From: Pseudomonadota bacterium
Lineage (GTDB): Bacteria > Myxococcota_A > Polyangia > GCA-2747355
Direction: 5' to 3'
Length of the DNA: 64,000 bases
NCBI GenBank assembly: GCA_016702545.1
Contig: JADJDT010000048.1
Location: forward strand, 121,947 to 185,946
The notes beneath the pieces were generated by a model. It did not search any database and was not told the DNA's origin. It saw only the letters and a program-made list of their open reading frames with translations. Made by a program: the position numbers and the translations under genes. Below, piece by piece: positions 13,055-25,271 of this stretch (the first letter of the stretch is position 1; each line of letters opens with the position of its first letter).

Positions 13055-14175
13055 GGGACTGACGGCGCGGCGCGGGCGCCGGAGTGGCCGCGCTGGTAGC
13101 GATCCACGGCCAGCTCGTGCTCGGCCCGCGTGGCCGAGAACACGTGCGTGCCGTCGTTTCGCGACACGAAGTAGACCGCGCGCGAGTGGGCCGGATTGAG
13201 CACCGCCTCGAGCGCGGCGCGTCCGGGGTTACTGATCGGACCCGGTGGCAGGCCCGGATGGGTGTAGGTGTTATAGGCGTTCTCGCGATCCTCGAGGTGA
13301 ATCCGGCGAATGCGACCCGCGAAGCTCTGACAGGCCGCGGAGCGCCGCAGCGGTACCGTGCAGCCGTAGATGATCGTCGGATCCGTCTGCAGCAGGCCCG
13401 CGGTGAGGTGCGGCGTCAATAAGCGGTTGAAGAAGGCGGCGGCGATCAACGGCCGCTCGGCTGCCTGCCCGGTCTCTTTCTCGATGATCGAGGCCAGGGT
13501 CACGATCTCGCGCGGCCCCCATCCCAGCCGACGGCGCAGCCAGTAGACGCGCTTGGCGTACTGGCGCTGCAGCGCGAGGTAGACGAGGTCGTGGCGCCGC
13601 ACGAGCATCGCCACGACCTCGTCCGCGCGCGACCGCACCCGCAGCCGGTAGGTGTCCGGGAACAGAAAGCCCTCGAGCGACTCCGCCGCGCCGGGCACCC
13701 CCAGGCGGCGCATCAGCCCCGCGTCGCGCACAGCCGCCAGCAGGTCGTGCTCCGGCACCACCCCGGCCCGCGAAAGGGCGCGTGCGATGTCGAGCACATT
13801 GCTGCCCTCGGGGATCGTGACGAGGGCCGTCGGCGCGGGCACGCCCTTGACCAGGCGCGCCAGCAGCTCGCGGGGCGTCATCGACGTGCGCAGCACATAG
13901 CGCCCTGCCCGCACTCGCCCGGTGAGGCCCCGATAGCTGGCGTAGAGGCGAAACGCGAGCGCGCTCCGCACGAGGCCGCGCTCGCGCATCACGCGACTGA
14001 CGGTGATGAAGCGCACCCCGGGCGCGACGACGACCTCGACGTTGCGGCCGGGAAGCTCGGCCGGGCGGTCGGCGAAGCCCAGAGCATAGTGGATCGCCCC
14101 CCACGCGCCGGCCAATCCCGCGGCCAGGGTCAGCAGGACGACAGCGAGCGCTCGGCGCCGCGCGCGACCGCTCAT
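13051..14175 (-). CDS. mltG: Endolytic murein transglycosylase MltG
   Basis: A 374-residue inner-membrane protein that cleaves nascent glycan strands and so sets peptidoglycan chain length. An N-terminal membrane anchor (residues about 10-30, ALAVVLLTLAAGLAGAWGAI) precedes the YceG domain. Diagnostic motifs are ASIIEKETG, containing the catalytic Glu, LLQTDPTIIYG, and YNTYTHPGLPPGPISNPG, followed by YFVSRNDGTHVFS. The gene is coupled on both sides: its start overlaps the ruvX stop by four bases, and its stop overlaps the ABC ATPase start. The ruvX-mltG order is reversed from the common mltG-tmk arrangement. Confidence 0.96.
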   Translation of the reverse strand: MSGRARRRALAVVLLTLAAGLAGAWGAIHYALGFADRPAELPGRNVEVVVAPGVRFITVSRVMRERGLVRSALAFRLYASYRGLTGRVRAGRYVLRTSMTPRELLARLVKGVPAPTALVTIPEGSNVLDIARALSRAGVVPEHDLLAAVRDAGLMRRLGVPGAAESLEGFLFPDTYRLRVRSRADEVVAMLVRRHDLVYLALQRQYAKRVYWLRRRLGWGPREIVTLASIIEKETGQAAERPLIAAAFFNRLLTPHLTAGLLQTDPTIIYGCTVPLRRSAACQSFAGRIRRIHLEDRENAYNTYTHPGLPPGPISNPGRAALEAVLNPAHSRAVYFVSRNDGTHVFSATRAEHELAVDRYQRGHSGARAAPSVP

Positions 14176-14642
14176 CGCCCCGACCGCAGGTCTGCAGCGG
14201 CGGGCGGCTCGACCGTCGGTGAGGACGCCGTGGGTCCCCGGCTACCGAGGAACCCCTGCAGGATGAGCGCCGCAGCGACATGGTCGATGACCTGGCGCCG
14301 CCGTTGCCGGCTGACATCGGCCGTGATCAAGAGACGCTCGGCCTCGGCCGTGGTGAAGCGCTCATCCCAGTAGCAGACCACGCCGGAAAAGCGTGCCGCC
14401 ACCCGCTCCCCGAGCTGGCGCACCCGCCGTGCCGCTGGCCCCTCGACGCCTGAGAGCTGCAGCGGCAAGCCCAGCACCAGCCCCTCGGCCTCGACCTCGG
14501 CACAAGACGCGAGCAGGCGATCCACGTCGTGGACTCCCCCTCGCCGCTCAATCGTGCGCAGCGGCGAGGCCACGCCGCTGGCGTCGTCCCCCACCGCCAG
14601 CCCCATTGAGCGACTGCCGCAGTCGACAGCCAGCCAGCGCAC
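14172..14642 (-). CDS. ruvX: Putative Holliday junction resolvase RuvX (YqgF)
   Basis: An RNase H-fold nuclease family protein implicated in 16S rRNA 5' maturation and Holliday junction processing. The start is set at GTG 14642, giving VRWLAVDCGSRSMGLAVGDD at the N-terminus and 156 residues, the normal size; the open frame extends upstream but that part is unrelated. The acidic residue of the first motif (AVDCGSRSMG), the LVLGLPLQLSG segment and WDERFTTAEAERLL are all present. It is the first gene of the operon ruvX-mltG-ABC ATPase-ABC permease and is divergent from the LD-carboxypeptidase gene. Confidence 0.93.
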   Translation of the reverse strand: MRWLAVDCGSRSMGLAVGDDASGVASPLRTIERRGGVHDVDRLLASCAEVEAEGLVLGLPLQLSGVEGPAARRVRQLGERVAARFSGVVCYWDERFTTAEAERLLITADVSRQRRRQVIDHVAAALILQGFLGSRGPTASSPTVEPPAAADLRSGR

Positions 14643-14819
14643 GGCGCGACTCTGCCAGCGGCGCCACGCGGGTGTCAACGCGGGCACCCGCGCCCACCGC
14701 ACGCACGACCGGACGGCTCGGGCACGCAACGAGACGTTGTGTGCAGGGCCCCGGCGGCGGCAGAATCGGCGCGGCGGGCGCACCTCCTTGCAGGGGCACC
14801 CGCAAGGGAGACCTGCCGC

Positions 14820-15893
14820 ATGGCTGGCGCACAAGGAGCCTGTCGGAGAATGTCGCGAGCCGGCCTAGCGCAAGGCGCGGCCAGCACCGGAGCGGAACGT
14901 ACGGGCAGGTACGTGAGCACCGGAGCGCCGCCGCAACGCGGCGATCGGCCGGCGCAGCAGTTCTCCGGCAGGCTCCTAGAACCTGGGCAAGGCGTTGCCG
15001 TAGTTGCCCCCGCGGGCGGCGTGGAGGCCGAGGCCTACGCCGCCGGGCTCGGGATCCTGGCCGCGCGCTACCGCATCGTGCTGGCCTACGATCCACTCGG
15101 CGCTGCCGGCACCCATCGTGAGCCGAGCAGCGCCCTGCCCTACCTTTCGGCCAACGACGACACCCGCACGCAGGCGATCCATGCCGCGCTCCGGCACCCG
15201 GAGGTCACAGCGGTCTTCTGCGCCCGCGGCGGCTACGGCTGTATGCGGCTGCTCGAACGGCTCGATGACACCGCGCTCCGCAGTCGCGGCCTGCCGATCG
15301 TCGGCTTCTCCGACGTCACGGCGCTTCACGCCTGGGCGGCGCGCCTCGGCGTACGCAGCATTCACGGGCCGGTGGTCACCCAGCTGCCTCGGCTACCGCG
15401 CCCCCAGCTCGACGCGCTGTTCGCGCTGCTCGAGGGCCGCGTCGCCGACCTCACGCTGCGTGGCCTGCGCGGCCTGCGGCCGGGACGCGCACGCGGACCG
15501 CTCTTCGCCGGCAACCTTGCGGTGCTGGCGCACCTCTGCGGCACACCCTACTTTCCCCCGCTCGCGGGTCGCATCCTGTTGCTTGAGGAGGTCGACGAGG
15601 CGCCCTACCGCGTGGACCGGCTGCTGACGCAGCTCCTGCTGGCCGGAGAGCTCCAGCGCGCTGCAGGTATCGTCGTGGGTCAACTGGTGGGCTGCGACGC
15701 CACGCGGGGCAGCACCTGGAGCAGGTCGGAGCCCCTGCGCGGCGCAGCGGTTGCGGCCGAGCGGCTGGCTGCCCTGGAGGTGCCGGTGGCCTTCGGCGCT
15801 GCGGTTGGGCATGGCAACGAGAATGTCGCGCTGCCGCAGGGGGCCTGGTCCGAGCTCGACACGGTCGGGGGCACGCTGAAGATCACCGTGTGA
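14820..15893 (+). CDS. LD-carboxypeptidase (S66 family) with palindromic element in its 5' coding end
   Basis: A peptidoglycan-recycling serine peptidase that removes D-Ala from murein tetrapeptides. The conserved domain begins at LLEPGQGVAVVAPAGGV. The likely catalytic Ser is in VGFSDVTAL, the Glu in LLLEEVDEAPYRVDR and the His in VGHGNENVALPQG; ARGGYGCMRLL is also present. The best start is ATG 14820, with GGGAG nine bases upstream. Between it and the domain lies an in-frame palindromic repeat (14834-14977, 144 bp, exactly 48 codons), adding about 48 residues not expected in this family. Translation could instead start inside or after the element from a non-ATG codon. It is convergent with the Cys-rich lipoprotein gene. 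Confidence 0.88.
   Translation: MAGAQGACRRMSRAGLAQGAASTGAERTGRYVSTGAPPQRGDRPAQQFSGRLLEPGQGVAVVAPAGGVEAEAYAAGLGILAARYRIVLAYDPLGAAGTHREPSSALPYLSANDDTRTQAIHAALRHPEVTAVFCARGGYGCMRLLERLDDTALRSRGLPIVGFSDVTALHAWAARLGVRSIHGPVVTQLPRLPRPQLDALFALLEGRVADLTLRGLRGLRPGRARGPLFAGNLAVLAHLCGTPYFPPLAGRILLLEEVDEAPYRVDRLLTQLLLAGELQRAAGIVVGQLVGCDATRGSTWSRSEPLRGAAVAAERLAALEVPVAFGAAVGHGNENVALPQGAWSELDTVGGTLKITV
14834..14977 (+). repeat. Long palindromic element, copy 1 (type A core)
   Basis: The arms AGGAGCCTGTCGGAGAA and TTCTCCGGCAGGCTCCT pair with one mismatch, and the pairing continues inward through GCCGGCC / GGCCGGC. Inside lie the shared left box GCGCAAGGCGC, the type A core with the inner hairpin ACGTAC-GGGCAG-GTACGT flanked by CACCGGAGCG segments, and the right box GCAACGC. 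The core is closely shared with the copies at 27329 and 57465. It lies in frame within the 5' end of the LD-carboxypeptidase gene. Confidence 0.9.
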
Positions 15894-15894
15894 G

Positions 15895-16866
15895 TCAGAG
15901 CGCGACGCAGCGCCCATCGAGGCAGCCCTTGCCGGCGGCGCAATCGCGGCTCAGGCGACAGTCGGGCTTCGCCTCGGCTGCCGGCAGGCAGAACACCTGG
16001 GGCACGCAGGTGGCAGCATCGGCGCAGGCCGTGCACGTCGCCGTTGCCGCGCAGCTCTTGCGGCAGGTGCCGTCGACGCACAGCTCATTCACGCCACAGT
16101 CGTGGTTGCGCGTGCAGTCGGGCGCGCCGAGTCGCGGGTCGGGACGGCACAGGCGCACGGCGCGCTGGTCCACATGAATGGCCTGCGTGCAGATATCCGC
16201 CGCCTTGGCACAGACCGCACTGGCGCTGCAGTCGACCCGACAGCTGCCGTTGAGACACACCTCGCCCTCGCCGCATTGCGCCGCCAGCAGGCAGCTCGGC
16301 GCCGCCGCGTCCGTGACGCACGCGCCCGCCTTGCAAACCTGCCCGCTCCCGCACTGCCCCGAGTCCTGGCAGCGGTTCACACACTGCCCGTCGAAGCAGG
16401 TGCGATCGGTCCCGCAGTGCCGGGCCGTCTCACAGCGCGGCTCCTCCGCCGTATTGCCGTCCGCCGTCGCGCAGCGCCCGTCGAGACACAGCCCGTTGGC
16501 GCAATCGCCGCCCTGGGTGCACTGGGGCCGCGCAGGCGGCTCCGCCGGCTTGGGGACGCAAACGCTGTCGGAACACTGATAGCCGGTCTGGCAGGGCTTC
16601 GCCGTGGAGCAGGGGCGCGGCGCCGCACCGCACGTACCGCCGTCGGCCGGGCAGCCAGTCGTCGGGCAACCGCCCGGGTTGGTGCAGGTGACGTTGTCGG
16701 GCCGGCCGGGCAGCGGCTCGCAGCCGACCGAGTCGCAGGCATAGCAGCGCGCGCTGTCGCAGTAGGTCCACCAGGTGGGGTCGGCGTTTTCTTCGTAGAT
16801 GCAGCCCAGCAGGGCGGTAAGTGGCAGGACCATCAGGGTTGCGTAGCCGTTCAGATACCGTTTCAT
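15895..16866 (-). CDS. Cys-rich secreted lipoprotein with repeated disulfide modules
   Basis: The start is ATG 16866, preceded by GAGGAGG. The 323-residue product begins with a lipoprotein signal peptide (MKRYLNGYATLMVLPLTALLGC), the lipobox being LLGC. The mature protein holds about eight to ten short modules of the form C-x-x-G-x-x-C-x-D/N-G-x-C (for example CANGLCLDGRC, CGSGQVCKAGAC, CGEGEVCLNGSC). Such Dickkopf/EGF-like disulfide repeats are frequent in Myxococcota surface proteins. No enzymatic domain is visible; binding or structural roles are possible. Its stop codon lies one base from that of the convergent LD-carboxypeptidase gene. Confidence 0.85.
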   Translation of the reverse strand: MKRYLNGYATLMVLPLTALLGCIYEENADPTWWTYCDSARCYACDSVGCEPLPGRPDNVTCTNPGGCPTTGCPADGGTCGAAPRPCSTAKPCQTGYQCSDSVCVPKPAEPPARPQCTQGGDCANGLCLDGRCATADGNTAEEPRCETARHCGTDRTCFDGQCVNRCQDSGQCGSGQVCKAGACVTDAAAPSCLLAAQCGEGEVCLNGSCRVDCSASAVCAKAADICTQAIHVDQRAVRLCRPDPRLGAPDCTRNHDCGVNELCVDGTCRKSCAATATCTACADAATCVPQVFCLPAAEAKPDCRLSRDCAAGKGCLDGRCVAL

Positions 16867-17284
16867 CGCTGCACCTCCTCGTGGCCCTCTCCGTCGGGCG
16901 TTGGCTGCCGCACCTCCATCACTGCCCTCCCGCAGGTCGTTCGGCGGGGTCGGAGGGCAGCGGCGCGTCATGGGTCGGGGCCAACAGCAACTGGCGTGCC
17001 GCCTCCTTGGGAGCCTCTCAACCAAAGGGAATGCTTGAGTTCAAGAGCACTCGGCAGCGGCAGCAGCGGCGTGCTGTGAACCGCGGTGCTCACCCGCGCC
17101 CCGATGCGGCCTTCACAGTGTGGCTTGCCGCCGCAGGGCGTCAGGCTCGGCCCGCCGGATCTCGGCTCCCGTGGGCCCTCGGCGAGGCGTCGGCGGTTGT
17201 GCAGCGCCGCGCCCGCGTGGCATCATCCGCGCCGCGTCAGGGGCGGCTGGCTCGACCTCTGGCTTCCTGAAGGGGGAAAGCGCG
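16867..17284. other. Intergenic region between divergent genes
   Basis: This 418-bp segment separates the start of the Cys-rich lipoprotein gene from that of the PilZ protein gene. It should carry two divergent promoters. Apart from the ribosome sites at each end I see no repeat, RNA gene or convincing ORF. Open frames crossing it are extensions of the flanking genes with no protein-like composition. Confidence 0.6.
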
Positions 17285-18448
17285 ATGAGCAAGCAACGCC
17301 GCGCCCGGAACGGACGTGAGGCGGTGACACCCGCCGAGGGCGCGACGGCGCTGCCCGGCGATCCAATCGCCGCCAGCAGCAGTCCTGCAGGCGCCGCCGG
17401 CGAAAGCGCGGAACCCGCCGTGGACCCAGCCGATCGACGCGCCTGTCCGCGCGCTCCGATCGAGGCCGAGATCTCGCTCACCAGCGAGCACAACCTCTAT
17501 GCTGGAATCGCCAACGACATCAGCGAAGGCGGCGTCTTCGTCGCCACCTACCAGCCGCTGCCGGTCGGCACCGAGGTCGCCATCGAGCTTTCGTTCGAGG
17601 GCGTCGGCGGCCCGCGGCTGCGCGTCAATGGTGAGGTGCGCTGGCACCGTGGCGACAAGGTGGCGAGCCGCGCCGCGCCGGGAATGGGGCTGCGCTTCAT
17701 CGACCTTCAGGACGATCTGCGTCAGTGGATCGCCGAGTTCGTGCGCCAGCGCGAGCCCGAGTTCTTCGACGAGACGCCCGAGACGGCGGCCAGCCGGCGG
17801 GGTCTGCCGACCGCCGAGCTCGCCGCGGCAGCGAGCCGCGGTAGCGGAGCGGCCGCCCACTCGAGGCTCCTACTCGGCCTCGCCATGGCCGTCCTGCTGG
17901 GGCTGGTGGGCACCGTCGCCTTCACGATGTTCAGGGGTCCGGCCGCGACGCCGCCGCGGGCAGCGCGCGCGGCAGCCCAGGCCAGCCCGGCGGCCGAACC
18001 AGGGCCGACGCCGGCCGCGTCCAACGCAGCGGCGCCCGACGACGACAGCCCCGCGGCGGGCGACGACGCCCAGCGACGCCCCGCAAAGGAGGCCCCGACG
18101 AACGAGGCGGCTCCGGCCGCGCAGCCGGCCGCACCGACAGCGAAGGCCGTCGACCCCGGATTGATCGTCGCCGAGCGCCTCCGCTCTTGCTTCGGGCGCA
18201 TCACCGCATCGGTCGAGCTCAAGGCGGCCCTCTTCGTTCAGCCGACGGGACGCGTCGTGCGGGGGTTCGTGACCACGCGCCGCGGCACGCCGCTCGCCGC
18301 GGACCTCCTGCGCTGCACCCGCGAGCGCGTGGCGAAGCTGCAGCTGCCGCTGACGCTGCCGCGCGCCGACTTCGTGGAGTGGCAGCTGACGCTCGCGCCC
18401 ACGGGTGCACGTGCCACCCTGACCAAGCCACGCCGTCTGGCGCCCTAG
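17285..18448 (+). CDS. PilZ domain protein with single membrane span and AgmX/TonB-like C-terminus
   Basis: The start ATG 17285 has GGGGGA upstream; the product has 387 residues. Residues about 50-160 form a PilZ domain with the basic c-di-GMP motif RRACPRAP and the downstream GIANDISEGGVFV (D/NxSxxG type), so c-di-GMP binding is expected. One transmembrane helix follows at about 196-218 (LLLGLAMAVLLGLVGTVAF), then an Ala/Pro-rich linker. The C-terminal about 95 residues contain two cysteines (RSCFGR, LLRCTRER) around a beta-rich stretch resembling the AgmX/PglI or TonB-like C-terminal domain of myxobacterial motility proteins. The layout suggests a c-di-GMP-controlled trans-envelope coupler; this role is inferred. 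It lies 54 bp upstream of secA on the same strand. Confidence 0.82.
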   Translation: MSKQRRARNGREAVTPAEGATALPGDPIAASSSPAGAAGESAEPAVDPADRRACPRAPIEAEISLTSEHNLYAGIANDISEGGVFVATYQPLPVGTEVAIELSFEGVGGPRLRVNGEVRWHRGDKVASRAAPGMGLRFIDLQDDLRQWIAEFVRQREPEFFDETPETAASRRGLPTAELAAAASRGSGAAAHSRLLLGLAMAVLLGLVGTVAFTMFRGPAATPPRAARAAAQASPAAEPGPTPAASNAAAPDDDSPAAGDDAQRRPAKEAPTNEAAPAAQPAAPTAKAVDPGLIVAERLRSCFGRITASVELKAALFVQPTGRVVRGFVTTRRGTPLAADLLRCTRERVAKLQLPLTLPRADFVEWQLTLAPTGARATLTKPRRLAP

Positions 18449-18502
18449 CGCGCCGACCCGGCCGACCCGGCCCCCGCTCCTCCCGACCACAGGACCCCGA
18501 TC

Positions 18503-21568
<3,066 letters not shown>

Positions 21569-21589
21569 CCGGCGCGGGCCGATGAGCCC

Positions 21590-21744
21590 CGCACGCTCAC
21601 CACGGCGACGCCTCAGCTTGATGGACCCCACCTCAGGTGGGATAAACGGCCCTCTGAGGTCCCTTCGAAGGGGTCGCGCGCACGCCTCGGCGGCAGTTCG
21701 TCGCCGAGCGCGCGCATCTGCCACCAGCCCAAGGGAGGCCTATT
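21590..21744. other. Structured intergenic region after secA
   Basis: Between secA and the GH13 lipoprotein several short palindromes lie close together: CCCACCTCAGGTGGG at about 21628-21642, CCCTTCGAAGGG at about 21660-21671, and a stem formed by CTCGGCG and CGCCGAG near 21688-21710. They could act as a terminator or leader structure, but no T-tract or known riboswitch pattern was recognised. Confidence 0.35.
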
Positions 21745-23501
21745 GTGCGTCGCTTGTCGCTCTCGCGCCTGCTTCCCTGGCTCGTGGTGCCGACGATTGC
21801 CTGTAGCACCTCGGCGCCAATCCCCCTGACCAGCGCCGGGCATTTCGGCGCGTCGGCGCCGGGGAAGGTGCGGCGCGCTCCGTGCTGCATGCGAGCGGGG
21901 ATGCTGCAAGGCGAGGCCTCCGCCGGCGTCCAGTGGCAGCACGAATGGGCGCGCGGGGCCGTGATCTACCAGCTCTTCGTACGGAGCTTCTCCGACTCGG
22001 ATGGCGATGGCCACGGCGACTTCAACGGTGCGACGGCGAAGCTCGACTACCTCAACGACGGCAACACGGAGACGACCACCGACCTCGGCGTAGACGGGAT
22101 CTGGCTCATGCCCATCCATCCGTCGCCGTCCTACCACGGCTACGACGTCGCCAACTACGAGGCCATCAACCCGCAATACGGCACGATGGCCGACTTCGAG
22201 CGCTTCGTCAGCGAGGCCCACAAGCGCGGCATCCGCGTGATCATGGACTTTGTGATCAACCACACCAGCGCGCAGCACCCCTGGTTTCTCGACGCGGCGA
22301 CGGGCCCGAAGGCGCGCTACCGCGATTGGTACGTCTGGAGCGCAACCCCTCGCGACTGGGTCCAGCCCTGGGAGGGTGGCAAGGGCCCAGTTTGGCACGA
22401 GCGCAATGGCGCGTATTTCTACGCTGCGTTTCTCCGCGAGATGCCCGATCTCAATCACCGCAACCCCGAAGTGCGAGCCCGGATGAGAGAGGTGGCAGGA
22501 TTCTGGCTCAGCCGTGGGATCGACGGTCTACGCGTCGACGGCTCGCGCTATCTGATTGAGACGGGCTCCAATGCCGAGCACGGGGGTCAGCGCGACACGT
22601 TGGAGACGCACGCCTACTGGCGCGACTTCTCGTCCTATGTGCGCAGCGTCAAACCGGATGCCGTGCTCGTGGGCGAGAATTGGGTGCAACCGGAGCGCGC
22701 CGGGACGGCAATTCTCGCGAGCTACTACGGTTCAACGACGTCGGTTGCCGGCGGGGATCAGCTCAGCATGAGCTTCAATTTCCCGCTCTCTGCGCGACTC
22801 CTGGGCGGAGTGAAGGATGGCGCGGCGGGGCCGATCATCGACAAGCTCAAGGACATGCGGGACCTCTACCCCGCAGGCGTGACGGACGCACCCTTTCTCG
22901 CCAATCACGACATGCCGCGGATCGCTACGGTACTAGGAGGGGATCGCCGCCGGCTCCGCGCAGCCGCAGCGGTGCTGCTGACGCTTCCCGGATCGATCTA
23001 CCTCTACTACGGCGAGGAACTCGGCCTGCAGGACGGCGCCCCAGACGCGGAGGATCGAGACAAGCGCACGCCGATGCCCTGGACCGGCGGTACGACCGGC
23101 GGCTTCACCACCGGGTCGCCGTGGTACGGATTCTCCCCCGACCATCGGCGGATCAACGTCGCCAGCGAAGCGCGCGACCGCCGTTCCCTGCACAATTGGT
23201 ACAAGACGCTGATCGCCACGCACAAGGCCGTACGCGCCCTGCGAGAGGGGTCTTGACCCTGCTCGCAACGCAGCCCGCCCACCCGGCTCTGCTGCTGTAC
23301 CTGCGCGAGCTCAGTGGCGAGCGGGTGGTCGTGGCCCACAACCTCGGGCCAAGGGCGATTGACGGAGCGCTCTTGGACGTGACCGCCGAGAAGCTGGTCC
23401 CGCTGCTCGCCAGCCGGCCGATCGGCCCGCCCAGACGCTCAGCGGCCGGCTGGACGGTCGACCTTCCAGCCCTCGCCAGCTTCGCCTGGCGACTTGATTG
23501 A
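21745..23501 (+). CDS. GH13 alpha-amylase family lipoprotein, frameshifted near its 3' end
   Basis: A secreted alpha-glucan hydrolase. GTG 21745 follows GGGAGG and opens a lipoprotein signal peptide with lipobox TIAC (MRRLSLSRLLPWLVVPTIAC). All GH13 regions are present: DFVINHTS, GIDGLRVDGSR with the nucleophile Asp, LVGENW with the acid/base Glu, and FLANHDMPR with the stabiliser Asp. The first frame ends at 23256 (ALREGS). The expected C-terminal beta-sandwich continues in another frame to 23501 (LYLRELSGERVVVAHNLGP ... FAWRLD). One extra G in the GGGG run at about 23238-23241 would join them into about 585 residues. It heads a block with malQ and an MFS transporter, suggesting use of starch or glycogen oligomers. 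Confidence 0.88.
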
Positions 23502-23640
23502 CCGCGCTGCGGCGGCGAAGGCCGTTGAAAGCGCGCGAAGGTCCCGAAAGGGCTTGCCTCGCGCCAGCGGGGACGGCTAAACGATGGGGTCTGTTTTCCG
23601 GGTCGCGTGGTTGGGGCGGTCGTTGCTCGCGAGGTGAAAT

Positions 23641-25179
23641 GTGTATCTGGAACGGTGTAGCGGGGTGGTGCTGCATCCGATGGCGCTGGCGGGGCCGCAG
23701 GGGATCGGCACGCTGGGGGATGCAGCCCATCGCTTCGTCGATTGGCTGGCCGCCGCCGGGCAGCAGCTCTGGCAGGTCTGCCCGCTGGGGCCGACGGGCT
23801 TCGGCAATTCGCCGTACCAATGCTTCTCGGCCTTCGCCGGCAATCCGCTGCTGATCGACCTCGAGCGCCTGCAGCGCGCCGGCTGGCTCAGCGCCGACGA
23901 GCTGCGGCCGGAGCGCCCCTTCGGCGAGGCGCGCGTCGAGTTCGAGCAGGTGATCCACTTCGTCTGGCAGCAGCTCGAGCGGGCCTACGGGCGCTTTCGC
24001 CAGCGCGCGACGCCAGCGATGCGCGAGGAGCTGGCGCGCTTCTGCAGCGAGCAGGCGGCCTGGCTCGATGACTACGCGCTCTTCATGGCGATCAAGAGCA
24101 CCGTGCACGAGGCGTCGTGGGACTGCTGGGACGCGCCCTTGCGCCTGCGTGAGCCGGCAGCACTCGAGCAGGCTCGCGTGACGCTGGCCGACGGCATCGC
24201 CCTGCACCAGTTCGCCCAGTACCTGTTCTTCAGCCAGTGGCACGAGCTGAAGGCCTATGCCAACGGCCAGGGCGTGCGCATCATCGGCGACCTGCCGATT
24301 TATGTCGCCTACGACAGCGCGGACGTCTGGGCCCAGCGGGAGCTCTTCCGCCTCGATGCCCAGGGGCTGCCGACGGTGGTGGCGGGCGTGCCGCCGGACT
24401 ACTTCAGCGCCACGGGCCAGCTCTGGGGCAACCCGCTCTACGACTGGGCCCAGCACCACGAAACGGGCTATGCGTGGTGGATCGATGTCGTGCGGGCCAA
24501 GCTCTCCTGCTACGACCTGTTCCGCATCGATCACTTCCGTGGCTTTGCCGCCTACTGGGCGGTGCCCTACGGCGACGCGACGGCCGAGCACGGGCGCTGG
24601 GAGCCGGGGCTGGGCGCGGCGCTCTTCCCGGCGCTGCGCGAGGCGCTGGGGTCGCTGCCGATCATCGCCGAGGACCTCGGGCTGATCACGCCCGACGTGG
24701 TCGCGCTGCGCGAGCAGTTCGGCTTCCCGGGGATGAAGATCCTCCAGTTCGCCTTCGCCTTCGAGGGCGAGAACGAGTACCGCCCGCACACCTACGAGAC
24801 CAACTGCGTGGCCTACACCGGCACGCACGACAACGACACGGTGCGCGGCTGGCAGGCGACCGCGAGCCCCCAGGACCGCGCCTACGCCGAGGAGTACCTC
24901 GGCTCGGACGGTCAGAACCTGGCCTGGGACTTCGTCCGCGCGGTCTGGGCCTCACCCGCGCTGGTGGCGATGGCGCCGCTGCAGGATCTGCTCGGCCTGG
25001 GCAGCGAGGCGCGCTTCAACGTGCCGGGCACGATGGGCGGCAACTGGGAGTGGCGTTGCGCCGCCGACGCCCTGACACCCGATCTCGCCACGCGCCTCAA
25101 GCGCCTGAGCGACGTCTACTGCCGCGCCGAGGACCCCCTGAACAAGCCGAAGCCCAAGCACGTCCCGGCAGCGACCTAG
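23641..25179 (+). CDS. malQ: 4-alpha-glucanotransferase (amylomaltase)
   Basis: A GH77 enzyme that transfers maltooligosyl units and releases glucose from short alpha-glucans. It has 512 residues, the normal size for this bacterial class. The start GTG 23641 follows GAGGTG. Conserved features are GTLGDAA, GPTGFGNSPYQCFSAFAGNP, DLPIYVAYDSADVW, the nucleophile Asp in LFRIDHFRGF, the acid/base Glu in IIAEDLG, and YTGTHDNDT. It lies between a secreted GH13 enzyme and a sugar-type MFS transporter. It probably processes imported maltodextrins or internal glycogen. Confidence 0.96.
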   Translation: MYLERCSGVVLHPMALAGPQGIGTLGDAAHRFVDWLAAAGQQLWQVCPLGPTGFGNSPYQCFSAFAGNPLLIDLERLQRAGWLSADELRPERPFGEARVEFEQVIHFVWQQLERAYGRFRQRATPAMREELARFCSEQAAWLDDYALFMAIKSTVHEASWDCWDAPLRLREPAALEQARVTLADGIALHQFAQYLFFSQWHELKAYANGQGVRIIGDLPIYVAYDSADVWAQRELFRLDAQGLPTVVAGVPPDYFSATGQLWGNPLYDWAQHHETGYAWWIDVVRAKLSCYDLFRIDHFRGFAAYWAVPYGDATAEHGRWEPGLGAALFPALREALGSLPIIAEDLGLITPDVVALREQFGFPGMKILQFAFAFEGENEYRPHTYETNCVAYTGTHDNDTVRGWQATASPQDRAYAEEYLGSDGQNLAWDFVRAVWASPALVAMAPLQDLLGLGSEARFNVPGTMGGNWEWRCAADALTPDLATRLKRLSDVYCRAEDPLNKPKPKHVPAAT

Positions 25180-25271
25180 TCGCGGCAGCAGGTCCGCGGG
25201 CAACGATCCGCAAGGCCTACGATCACACAGCACCGCGCACCCGACTGGCCCTCTCACGAACAGGACCTCCG

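Noticed and set aside
24237..25271. Upstream extension of the MFS transporter frame inside malQ
   Set aside because: It is out of frame with malQ and of Arg/Pro-rich shadow composition; membrane-protein sequence begins at ATG 25272.
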